NCBI GenBank assembly: GCA_024138025.1
Contig: JAMXBD010000234.1
Location: 372,001-436,000 of the forward strand
Direction: 5' to 3'
Length of the DNA stretch: 64,000 nucleotides
From: Combretum micranthum
Taxonomy: Eukaryota > Streptophyta > Magnoliopsida > Myrtales > Combretaceae
Numbering within the stretch: the first letter of the stretch is position 1; each line of letters starts with the position of its first letter. The notes beneath the pieces are model-generated. The model worked only from the letters and a program-made list of their open reading frames with translations. It did not search any database and was not told the origin of the DNA. Below are positions 47,601 to 57,390 of this stretch, piece by piece. Both the position numbers and the translations under genes were made by a program.

Positions 47601-48384
47601 TGAAAAGGACCGTAACATTGATCGGCATCATTACATATTGGATGAGGGTAAATTAAGCAATGTGAGATGGATCATAATCATACTAGACATGTTATTATTT
47701 GTTTTCAATAGTTTTACATGAGCATACTAGTCAAGCTACTTGTAAACATATGTTTGATTCCATGTTCATTCAAGTTTAAATTATTTCAATAATCTGTTTA
47801 GTTGAGCTCAAAACTTTATAATATTTGATTTAACAAACTCATGAACATAATCAAGCTCAAATGGAACATATGTATTATTAGTCTATTTTAAGTAAAGTTT
47901 TTAAATATTAAATTTTAATTGAAAAAATATACTTTAAGAAAAACCTCGATCAACTTTATCAAATCAAGTTCGACCTTCTTAAATGCTACCTTGAGCTCAA
48001 ACATGAACTCAAACTCCAAAATCAGCATAATATTGTCACAACCCAAATTATTTAGTCCTTGATTTTCTCTATTCAAATTTCCTCAATATTTACTATTTTA
48101 TCCTCTTTTGAAGCAGTCATGTGTAATTAAAATTAAAATTATAAGGGGAGAAAAAAGAAATTACAATGATATCATAAGCTAATCATTACTATCAAGTTGT
48201 GACAAATTGCCTTCACTGGAAACAAGTGTCCTCGACATAGGTGAGTTGTGAAGTCCAATACAAAGTTACCATGTATAAATACATATATGTGGCATATCTT
48301 ATTGTATATGTAAAAAGGTATGCTAATACACATTAATATAAACAGCAAACACATACCCAGTTAATTATCTTATGGAGATATTGA
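44700..48384. other. Intergenic DNA between the HIPP gene and the gypsy element
   Basis: I find no supported gene. The parts 45055-45420 hold degenerate AATTTTGATTTT / TATAACTTG modules like the fold-back families. The segment 47040-47600 is clearly less AT-rich, with words such as GGTGTCGTGTCGGCTGTTGG. It has an open minus-strand frame of 128 codons (47177-47563) with no recognisable domain, and may be a promoter, a non-coding transcript or a decayed gene. Confidence 0.4.
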
Positions 48385-48773
48385 TGCGGTGAGTTAACGT
48401 AAACACAACTAAAGTACTCACCAAGTGGTCTAAATCACATAACAATTGTAAGGATACAATCTCAGAGAAGAAATTTACTCAAATTAGGATTTCAAAGTAT
48501 ATCATAAGTTCTTCTCAGAAAGATAAGTCTAAAAGACTATTTATACTATTACATGGAAAACCTTAAAGGCAAACAATAAATAAAAGTTAGCTGCCTAAAA
48601 ATGAAATTATAGCAAGTAAGCTGGCTTCAAGGCAGTCAGTGTATAATTTAAAGCCGACGGCGTATCTCCCAAAGCTGGCAATGTGAGGTAAGGCAGCCTC
48701 GTGCTGCTTTCTCCTCTCCTTCTTGAATGACTTCTTCTTGTTCAAATCTGTGTCTGCTATGTCATCTGCATCA
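48385..48773 (-). repeat. 3' LTR of the gypsy element
   Basis: It aligns along its length with 53272-53659. Shared stretches include CAACAATTGTAAGGAT-like, TCAGAAAGATAAGTCTAAA and ACTATTTAT. On the element strand it begins TGATGCAGA and ends near AACTCACCGCA. Confidence 0.85.
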
Positions 48774-48785
48774 TTCTCTCTCATC
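48774..48785 (-). promoter_or_regulatory. Polypurine tract of the gypsy element
   Basis: On the element strand GATGAGAGAGAA lies immediately before the 3' LTR start TGATGC, the normal place for the plus-strand DNA primer. Confidence 0.7.
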
Positions 48786-48799
48786 CGAGAAGAACTCGA

Positions 48800-49199
48800 C
48801 CCCAAGTTCTCTTTTGGATATAATAGAGAATCATCAAGGTGGAATGAAAAAAAGATAAGCAACATTGAAGGTCTTGGAGGTACCCATGTTGCTAGGAAGA
48901 CCAACCACATATATTATCATTGATCTTCCTCATGATCTGATAGGGACCATATTTCTTAGGCTACAACTTCTGTACTTGCCCATTGGAAACCGTTCCTTCC
49001 TCAAGAATACCATCACTTGATCTCCTACCTCAAACAACTTTCTTTATCGATATTTGTCTGCCGCTTCCTTGTACTTGGCATTGGCTTCTTCAATCATTTC
49101 CCTTGCGTCAATGATAGTAGCCTGCCAATGCTCGACCATGTTCCTGGCAGCTATACTAATCTCAGATGTCTTGGGCAACTTGATCAAGTTTAATGTGTG
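48800..49199 (-). pseudogene. Integrase C-terminal region, broken
   Basis: Frames in order recall the SH3-like tail of gypsy integrases, with KLFEVGDQVMVFLRKERFP and further on VVGLPSNMGTSKTFNVA. Stops and frameshifts interrupt it. I see no chromodomain between this and the 3' LTR. Confidence 0.65.
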
Positions 49200-49565
49200 C
49201 TATAGTATCTTGGTGTAGACTACAAAGAATGGTGGTTCCCCTCCGTGGATAGCATTGTTGTAGACGAACTTTGCTTGGGCTAAAGCCACATTCTGTTGTC
49301 TTAGCTTTTCTCCACATATACTCCTAATTAAATTACCAAGAGTTCTATTGGTCACTTCCGTCTGCCCATCTATCCGTGGGTGAGTTGTACTACTGTAATT
49401 CACAAAAGGAATCAAACATCTACCATAAGGTCCTCGAGAAGTGACTAAGGAATTTGTTATTCCTCTCTGAAGTGATGGACTTAGGAAATCATGAAAGCAC
49501 ATCACTTCCCTGAAGAACAACTTCTCAATTACTTGTGCATCTGCAGTCTTCCTAAAGTGAGCCAA
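49200..49565 (-). pseudogene. Integrase core fragment, gypsy element
   Basis: A 121-codon open frame. HPRIDGQTEVTNRTLGNLIR is the clear signature of the retroviral-type integrase core in gypsy elements (usual form HPQTDGQTE). The segment before it, where the second catalytic Asp is expected, is scrambled, so the enzyme would be inactive. Confidence 0.85.
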
Positions 49566-50775
49566 CCTATCAACAATAACAAGTACTGAGTCGACACCTC
49601 ATTGGGTACAAAGTAAACCCAGTATGAAGTCTATAGATAGATCCTCCCAGATGTTCCCAAGATCTAACAGCGATGTGTATAACCTAGTATTCTGGGACTA
49701 CCCCTTGCATGTCTAACAAACATAAAATCTCTATACATACTACTGACATTTGCCTCAAATATGGCTAATAAAACTTGTTAGCTGCTGTTGTGATGGTTTG
49801 ATCCCTACCCAAGTGTCCAACTAGTCCTCCCCCATGCAAATCTCTAATTAGCTTTTCTCTCAAAGAAGACCGAAGGATACAAAGTTGGTTTCCTTTCATC
49901 AAGTACACCTCATAAATATGAAACTCACCACAAGGCTCTTTTGTAATGCATTTTCTCTAGATATCCTTGAATTCAATTTCACTTTCATATAGTTCTTTCA
50001 AATGTTCAAATCCAACAATCTCAGTGCTTATGGTCACTAGTAGATTAGCCCTTCTCCTTAAAGCATCGACCACCTTGTTCTGTATGCTAGACTTATGCTT
50101 TAGTTTGGATGGGAATTTTTGTAGGAACTAGATGCATCTAGCATATATGTCTTTGCTAATCCAGGTCTGATTACTTAGATACTTCATAACACCACAATCT
50201 AAGTATAGGATCAACTCCTTCTAACCAGATAATGCTCTAGATCCTCAACGCTCTCACAACATAATAAAATTCCTTATCATAAGTGGATCAATTCTTCCTA
50301 GATTCACATAACTTCTCACTAAAGAAAGTTACAGTCTCTTCTCCTGTGACAACATAGCTCTAATGCCTATCCTACTAGCATCACAATCCACTTCAAATGA
50401 TCTATCAAAATCAGGTAGTGCTAGTACAAGGGCACTACACAACTTCTCCTTCAGTATTGCAAAACCAACGTCAGTCTATTCACCCACTAAAGCTTCCCTT
50501 TCTTCAGACCTCAGTTAATGGAGTAGTAATAATACTGAAGTGCTGATTAAAACGTATGTAAAAACTGACTAACATTAGGAAACTTCTTAGCTTAGTTATA
50601 GTCTTTGGAATAGCCACTTTATAATAGCCTTCACCTTCTCCTCATCCACTGTACAGCTTCTTAGACATGAAAGTACATTTCTTCAAATTTTCATATAATT
50701 TATTCTCCTTTAGTACATCAATACATCTCTCAAATGTCTGACATGCTCTTCTTCAAATTTGCTATAAATTAAGAT

Positions 50776-51014
50776 GTTATCAAAGTAAATTACTACAAAG
50801 TGACTAATGAAGGGTTTTTGTACCTTTTCATGATGTGCATAAAAGTGCTTGGCACATTGCAAAGACCAAATGGCCTTACTAGCCATTCATACAACCCCTC
50901 CTTTGTCTTGAACGATATTTTCATCTCATACCCAGGCTTGATTATAATCTGATGGTAGCCACTCCTTTGGTCAACTTTGGAAAACACATTCGCCCCGCTC
51001 AACATATCCAACAT
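50776..51014 (-). pseudogene. Reverse transcriptase palm, catalytic motif mutated
   Basis: [20 protein letters not shown] and [16 protein letters not shown] are the conserved palm blocks of gypsy reverse transcriptase, the second with P for the usual AP. At 50776-50787 the metal-binding motif reads YFDN where active enzymes have YxDD, so one catalytic Asp is lost. The frame changes just before this motif. Confidence 0.85.
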
Positions 51015-51112
51015 ATCTTCTAATCAGGGTATTGGGAATTTATACCCAATAGTGATCTTGTTAATGGCCTTGCTATCAACACACATTTTCCAACTACCAT
51101 CTTTCTTCAGGG

Positions 51113-51448
51113 TTAGTCATGCAGGCACAACACATGGAGACATACTCTCTCTGATGAATGTCTTTTACAACAACTCCTATACTTTCTCTGCAAGACCTCA
51201 ATCTCCTTAGGACTCATTCTGTAGTGTGGTAAGTTAGGTAAACTCGCCCCCACCAAATCAATCTGATGCTGGATGTCCCTCATAGGTGGTAGTTCCTTTA
51301 GCAAGTCTTTAGGCAATACATCCCTGAACTCTTCCAACACCTCTGCCACTACCCCTAGCATATCACCACTGCTCTTTCCCTCTACTGTCATGACCTGTTT
51401 CACTATGAGAATGTGTATAACTCTAGACTCCTTCATGGCTTCCTCCAT
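51113..51448 (-). pseudogene. Reverse transcriptase N-terminal region, gypsy element
   Basis: An open frame with VLEEFRDVLPKDLLKELPP and IQHQIDLVGASLPNLPHYRM corresponds to the segment leading into gypsy reverse transcriptase (usual form DVFPEELPPGLPP, then HxIDLxPGA, then YRMSP). The frame breaks before the palm at 51014. Confidence 0.85.
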
Positions 51449-51599
51449 CTCTCTTTGTGAGTAAGTGATAGTCAGGAAAGGGCATCTCTTTGCCTTGATA
51501 GTCTTAGGACATTTGTTACCTTCAAGGGCAACAAAGTATACTTCACATACTCAACACCCCCACCCCCACCTCCCCCCCCTCCCTCCCCAAATATGTAGA

Positions 51600-51910
51600 T
51601 ATTCTCCTTTCCCACATGTTAAGCATTCACATCATACTGCCAAGGTCTCCAAAACAGTAGATGACACGCATCCATATCCACTATGTCACAATAAACATCA
51701 TCTTTGTACTTGCTTATTGAGAATGGTACTCTATACCTCTCCTTCGCATCAATCCTCTCAGCTATTTTAATTCACCCTATAATGTATGGGTTAAGGTGTT
51801 TCTCCATTCGTAACTGTAGCGACTTCACAACCTCCTTACCAATAATGTTTTTACAGCTTCCACTATCAACTATTAGATCAAATACCTTCCTATCTATTAT
51901 ACACCTATAC
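51600..51910 (-). pseudogene. Aspartic protease region, gypsy element
   Basis: The frame around 51859-51867 reads LIVDSGSCKNIIGKEVV, with the DSG triad of retroelement proteases. VPFSISKYKDDVYCDIVDMD and ACHLLFGD follow, the expected downstream block. A stop lies within it. Confidence 0.75.
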
Positions 51911-52067
51911 GAAACAGCTAGTGTCGTTAGGTGTTCTCCTCCTACTTAGGTGCCAACATCAACTTCCTAATAACATATGTACACTCAACCTCCTCTTCAT
52001 CCTCTCCATCGGGCTTATACCAAATCTCTTCATCTCTCTCAACGATATTCACGCTTCTCCTACAAGG

Positions 52068-52109
52068 ACACTCATTCAACTGGTGCCCCGGCTAGTTACA
52101 ATGGAAACA
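52068..52109 (-). pseudogene. Gag zinc knuckle, interrupted by a stop
   Basis: The frame gives CFHCN, a TAG stop, then PGHQLNEC: a CCHC zinc knuckle with intact Cys and His ligands but one nonsense codon between them. It lies between gag and protease, as expected. Confidence 0.75.
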
Positions 52110-52743
52110 TTTACCTAAAATGGGCTTTGCATATTGGTTGTTTTGTTTCTGACTATCCTTAACCTCAACATGTCTCTTGCCTATTGCCTTATCTTATCTC
52201 TTCTCACTACTCCCACCTTGCTTCTCCTCAACACTCTTACTCTTTATGCCACGCTTTTGCTGCTACTCGTTCCCTCAACTCCATATTTTCTACTATTCTC
52301 TTCAAACCTAGTACTCCTCTCCTACAACATCATCTCTCCTAAGGGCCATGTTCTTCATCTCACTTAAGTTTCTCGCACTTTTACACCAATCTTATCTCTA
52401 ATCTACAACTTTAGGCCATTAACATACCATGCCACTTGTTAGCCTTCAATTTCTCTCAACTCGTTTAGCTCTGCTAGTCTCATAAATTCATATGTGTACT
52501 CATGAACGGAACGTAACTTTGGCGATAATGCTAATACTACTAGAAAAGAATCTGCTCGTAATCAGGTGGTAAGAAATCCGTTTGTGGCAATTGTTTCATA
52601 CGGAACCACATCTATACATGTTGTCTACCTTCTCGTTATCTCCTATTTTGTAACCTCTCCCATCATGCTAAAGCTCCACTTTTCAACCAACATGCTACCA
52701 ACCTAACCCTACACTCCTTAGGAATCTCCATATAATCAAAAAA

Positions 52744-53184
52744 CTAATCTACTTCATCCATACAATCTAGGAATTCTTCAATATTGAGATTACCATTAAA
52801 GCTAGGAATATCCACCTTCAAACGAAAATCAACTACTGTCTCCTTGATCATACCATAATAACCCCTTCGGTATCTGCCATCACCATCATCGCCTCTCCTC
52901 CGCCGTTGCCTTTCTTCATACAAAATTGCATCTTCTTCATCGGATTCTTCATCAAAATTATGAGCTCTTCGATTTACAACTATAGGCCGATTGATCAGAT
53001 GACCATAAGCATCTCTTGCCTTTGGTTGTCTCCCACCAAAATCTTTGTCACTGTTGGTACCAGGTTCCATCGCGTTGAAAAGCTCAATCAAATCTTCAAA
53101 ATGTTGTTCTAAACATCGAATTCTCTTATCCATGATGTCCAATACTTCCCTTTGAGCCTGTGACTCGATTCGCAAGGCTTCCAC
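52744..53184 (-). pseudogene. Gag fragment, gypsy element
   Basis: A 146-codon open frame with a coiled-coil start (residues about 1-40), a charged Glu/Asp then Arg-rich middle, and DFRLKVDIPSFNGNLNIEEF, the entry to the gypsy gag core. An upstream ATG at 53239 follows the primer-binding site but its frame meets a TGA after 12 codons, so the original gag start is disabled. Confidence 0.85.
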
Positions 53185-53254
53185 ATCTTGAACAATGTCT
53201 CAGACGTGATTGCCTCCTAAGTTGTCGTCTCTTGACATCTCAACAGGAACTTTC

Positions 53255-53268
53255 CCACTCCGATACCA
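53255..53268 (-). promoter_or_regulatory. Primer-binding site of the gypsy element
   Basis: On the element strand TGGTATCGGAGTGG starts three bases after the 5' LTR end. It resembles the TGGTATCAGAGC primer-binding site complementary to initiator tRNA-Met that many plant retroelements use, with a few changes. Confidence 0.75.
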
Positions 53269-53271
53269 CTC

Positions 53272-53659
53272 TAACAGAGCGAGTTAGCATAAACACAACT
53301 GGAGCACTTACCGAGTAATTTAAATCAGACAACAATTGTAAGGATGCAATCTCAGAGAGGAAATTTTCTCAAATTAGGGTTTCAAAGTATATCTTAAGTC
53401 CTTCTCAGAAAGATAAGTCTAAAGGACTATTTATGCTATTACATAGAAAATCCTAAAGACAAACAATAGATAAAAGCTGGTAGCCTTAAAATAAAATTAT
53501 AGCAATGTAAGCGGCTCCAAGGCCGGCGGTGTATAATTCAAAGCTGGCGGCGTATCTTCCAAAGCTAGCGATGTAAGGCAAGCGGCCTAATGCTGCTCCT
53601 CTTCTCTTCTTGAACAACTCTCTCTTATTCAAATATGGTCTGCTATGGTCTCTGCATCA
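53272..53659 (-). repeat. 5' LTR of the gypsy element
   Basis: Partner of 48385-48773. On the element strand it begins TGATGCAGAGACC and ends CTCGCTCTGTTA just before the primer-binding site. Confidence 0.85.
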
Positions 53660-53667
53660 TAAATTCA

Positions 53668-53945
53668 CATTTGGTACCAAAAATTTAGCAATTCCTTCAA
53701 TTAACTATATAAAGTTTAAAAGTGTCAATTTGATACCCAAACTTTTTTATTTTTTGCAACTAACCACCTAAACTTTACCTATTTTTACAATCGACCACCT
53801 AAATTTACCTTATTTGCAATTAGCTACCAAATTTGGATTTTATAAATGATATAGAAAAGTTTTTAAGTAGTAAATTAACACTTTTAAATCCAAGCATTAA
53901 GTTGCATAAATAGGAAAAGATACCAATTTTGACAAAGTTAGGCGG
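53668..53945. repeat. Family II fold-back MITE copy next to the gypsy LTR
   Basis: Left arm TTTGGTACCAAAAATTTAGC then CAATTAACTATATAAAGTTT. Reversed right arm AAATTGGTATCTTTTCCTAT then AATGCTTGGATTTAAAAGTG. The centre has CAACTAACCACCTAAACTTT-type modules. It begins only nine bases after the gypsy LTR ends. Confidence 0.65.
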
Positions 53946-55659
53946 GAATAGGAATATTAATAATTTCAATGTCTTAAGGATGAATATAAAGATTCAAGAT
54001 CCAAGAACAATATGAATTTCTAGTAATTAAGACTTAATATCAAAGATCAAATATATATGATTTTGTAGATTGCAAAATATAAGATATAATAACTACATCA
54101 TCTCATAATAGTTTAACTACCATATCAACCATTAGACAACTTGTCTATTATAACCATCGCCACTAGCACACAATCTACTGATGTGACATGTTTACAGCTT
54201 TTCTTCTAAACACCTAACCCATATAAGAGCAATGAGCCATATTGAAAATTTGTCTACTCGCTTATGGCAATTTGATTCATAGATCTACCAGCCACTTCAT
54301 ATTGAATACTTATCCCTAAATAGATAACAAACACTTGGTCCATGGCCTACCTATTAGATTGACAATAACCTCAATGCAAGTAAAGCAACAAACAATAATT
54401 AACAGTTAAACAACTTTGTTCATTTTATAATTTATGCACCTCAGCTCATCAATTAACCAAAACACTAATTCATATTGCAAAAAATTATAATAACTCCTTT
54501 TGAGGTTTTTAAGATGTACAAATATAAATGAGCCTCATTTTTTTATTACACTCCATTGTAGATGACACTATTTTTAGTTAAGTTCATTTTACGCATAGAT
54601 CAAGCAAATGATTATTCACACAATTGTAAAGAATGATAAGAACTAAGGTTTTAAAAGAGAAAATGATAAGGTCATTACTTTGAACCACCAACCTAAGGCC
54701 AGGAGTGAACTAAGTGCATGATTTGATCTAAAAAGTCAATAAGAAGGTGCAAAATAAATAAATTGATTATAGAACAACAAGCACCATCCAGAAAGGAAGT
54801 ACAATTTAAACAGTAAGCAAGGAGATGATTTGTCAATCCTCAATCAAATGCCTTCTTAACTAACATTAATTCATCACCAATTACCTAACATTATCCAAAC
54901 ACAAGTGAAGTTGTTGTCATGACAAGAGTTACAAACTCCACCTAAACTTTGTTAACTACTAAAACACCTTGGGACAATGTTTAGGTTTTCATATGGTTAG
55001 TAAGGGTTTTGCTTTATTGGCTTTTTCAAACGTGATCAACTCTCTTGATAAGTGATTTTCCTTATTATTGAGTAAATGATTACTCTCTAGCTATTGTATT
55101 CTTATCAATCTTTGGAAAGTTGTTATAATTCCTTATTTAAGGAGTTTTGTAGTTATGCCAAGTCAAATTAAACGTATGGTTGTTTAGTGATTGTGAGTAC
55201 TACCAATTTGTATTGACTCAAACTAGTTTGTTATTATTACAAATGAGTGATGGCTGGTATTATTTACATCATACCTCTTTATTTTCATTAAATACACATA
55301 ATAAAAAACACATAGAATTTCAGCTTTGTTCAATTTGAACACACCATCATTTTGATTCATTTCAAATCAACAATATTTGGTCATATCATAATGGTCAAAG
55401 CACATGGTATAATATGCTTGAAATATTTTAATATTCGCCTATTTTTGTTCGTTGAGGAATTAGGTGGTTTGTGTCGAAGTTGCTAGCTTTATAATTGTAT
55501 AAAGTTGTTGAGGTTTTGTGATTGTGACATTTTTCAAATGTTGCTAATTGGTGAGGGTTAGTGTTGACTTTATGTATCTTAGCCTTAAGGGTTGTATAGT
55601 AGATCAAGTATTTATTGGATTGTTTAAGAAAGTGTAGCCTTGTGTAGTACTAAAAAAAT
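53946..55659. other. Intergenic or retroelement leader sequence
   Basis: I find no gene here. The last 220 bases (from about 55440) have the look of the untranslated leader of the gypsy gag remnant that follows, but I could not find an LTR or primer-binding site. Confidence 0.4.
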
Positions 55660-56450
55660 GTCTAGTGAGAGTGTAAACACTAATGCAAATATAAGGTTGG
55701 TAGTTTAAGAAGAGAATGGAAAATATTGAATTACAAAACATAGTGAACAAAAATTAACTTTATTAATGCATAGAAGGAGAATGCAAAGGCATGAGGAAGC
55801 AAAGAGTTGAGAGAAGTACTAGTGTTTATAGTCATGTGGAAGTAAATGGGATGAGTATGACGACGCGAGGAGAGAAGAAGAGAAAAATATCAAGGGTTTT
55901 TAGCAAGGGTTTGAAAATATCAAATTAAATTTCCCTTGTTTAGTAGAAGTGATAACTCGAGGAGTATTTAAACCGGGTGTTAAAAGTGCAGAAAGTCTTG
56001 TATTGTTATAAAATGATGAGTAAAGTCAAACTTACATCGCTTACTTTTATTGCGTACGCTAGTATGTGTTGGGATAAGTTATTGAGATGGAGAAGCACTA
56101 GTGAAAGCTTAGAAAATAATGAAAAGTTGATGATTCAACAATTTATGCAATTAAACTGCTTCAATCAAAACATGTTGTTTTTGCTTCAAACTTTGAAGCA
56201 AGGAGGTCAAGCATGGAGAACTATGTAAAGATTTTCAAACTTTGATAATTAGATGTTAATTGAATGAGTCACTAAAATAATCCATTAGTAGATTTTTTTT
56301 TCTTTTTTGTGGACTTTATAATGATATAGTATATGTGATTGAATTATAATCATTCAAAGCTTTGGAGGTTGTGATTATGTTAGTAAATAAGGTTGAAAGG
56401 CAACAAAAATCTTTTTAAAGGAAAAACAAAAAGAGTTTCTTCAATCTTTA
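55660..56450 (+). pseudogene. Ty3/gypsy gag remnant, plus strand
   Basis: The frame around 56022-56228 reads VKLTSLTFIAYASMCWDKLL and then LFLLQTLKQGGQAW, matching the gag core of plant gypsy elements (usual form WWD and LQ-L-QG). Beyond a stop the likeness continues with DIVYVIEL and SFKALEVVIMLVNKVERQQK near 56320-56410. It is on the opposite strand to, and much more decayed than, the element at 48385-53659, so it comes from a separate insertion. Confidence 0.75.
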
Positions 56451-56610
56451 ATGATATTTCTCTTGTTGAATCGCTATATTTGATAGTGATTTATTACAAT
56501 CTTCATTTCCATCATCTTTACTAGCATTAAGGTAGTGATTACTACAATATTTTTAAGGTCACAAGGGAGATGTTTAACAAGTTTAAAACGTCATTTATAC
56601 CAAATATTTA

Positions 56611-57390
56611 AAAGGTGAATTGCATATTTGGTACACAAATTTTGCCAATTTGTACAATTAATTACTTGTAGTTTAGATAGGGATATAACCGGATGGGTCG
56701 TTATAGGATATCCAACCCATTCAATTCATTAAAATCTTACAGGTTTTAGGATCTAGTTTAGGCATTCCCTTAAAACCCTATAGAGCTTAGTTTAGAGTCT
56801 AGCTCTAATGTAAAACCTTATAAGGAACCTGATCCGACACATAAATCCTTATAGGGTCAACTCATTGCTTCACCATGAAGTATTTATCTTTATCTCCTTC
56901 TAAATGTGAAAAAGTTTATGAGATTCAATCTTACGTTGATATTATTTATAATATATTTGGTTGTATTGTCACAAGAATACCAATAATTATAATATAGGAG
57001 AGAAACAAAAGATTGCAAATGTTGTTTAGCGATGATTATAAGGCTGATTTAGGTAAACCTAATACCTTATAGTTGCTAGTTTGGGCATAATCGAAAAAAA
57101 CCCTATAGGTTTAGGATCGAGTTTAACAAATTTGGATTTTATATAACCTGTACCGAGTCCATCTCAGTTGCATCGCTAAATTTAAAAGTGCCAATATACT
57201 ACATAAACTTTGGACATATTTTTCAATTAATTACCTAAATTTTGTCAAATTATACAATTAGCTACGTAAATTTTACTTATTTTTGCAATTAACTTATAAA
57301 AGAACTCAAAAAGTTTTTATAGATAATAGATTGATATTTTAAATTTCAGATGATTAATTGCATAAATTGGCAAAGTTCAAATACGGGACG
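56611..57390. repeat. Family II fold-back MITE split by a hAT-like MITE
   Basis: Left piece 56611-56677: TTTGGTACACAAATTTTGCC, then CAATTAATTACTTGTAGTTT. The rest resumes at 57179 with AATTTAAAAGTGCC and runs through ATTAGCTACGTAAATTTTAC to the reversed arm CCGTATTTGAACTTTGCCAA near 57385. The two parts together have the normal family II length and order. Confidence 0.65.
56678..57178. mobile_element. hAT-like MITE nested in a family II copy
   Basis: Left end TAGGGATATAACCGG and reversed right end TAGCGATGCAACTGA form imperfect terminal inverted repeats. The flanks AGTTTAGA (56670-56677) and AATTTAAA (57179-57186) agree at 6 of 8 positions, consistent with an 8-bp hAT duplication. The interior repeats ACCCTATAGG / CCTATAAGG-type words and has no transposase. 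GGGATG-AAC-GG-TGGGTCGG termini are common among plant hAT-type MITEs. Confidence 0.65.

Larger units (their letters stand above)
48385..53659 (-). mobile_element. Full-length, inactivated Ty3/gypsy LTR retrotransposon
   Basis: A minus-strand element of about 5.3 kb bounded by two similar LTRs (48385-48773 and 53272-53659), with a primer-binding site next to the right LTR and a polypurine tract next to the left. Domain order on the minus strand is gag (52744-53184), zinc knuckle (52068-52109), protease (around 51860), reverse transcriptase (50770-51450), RNase H (around 50250-50450), integrase core (49200-49565) and integrase tail (48800-49150). Protease, RT, RNase H, then integrase is the Ty3/gypsy order. 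Many stops and frameshifts break it. The integrase tail shows no chromodomain I can recognise, so the lineage is open. The LTRs differ at many positions, indicating an old insertion, and no target duplication remains. Confidence 0.9.

Noticed and set aside
51113..52367. Several plus-strand open frames across the gypsy element
   Set aside because: They are shadows of the minus-strand pol and gag sequence, which shows clear domain matches.
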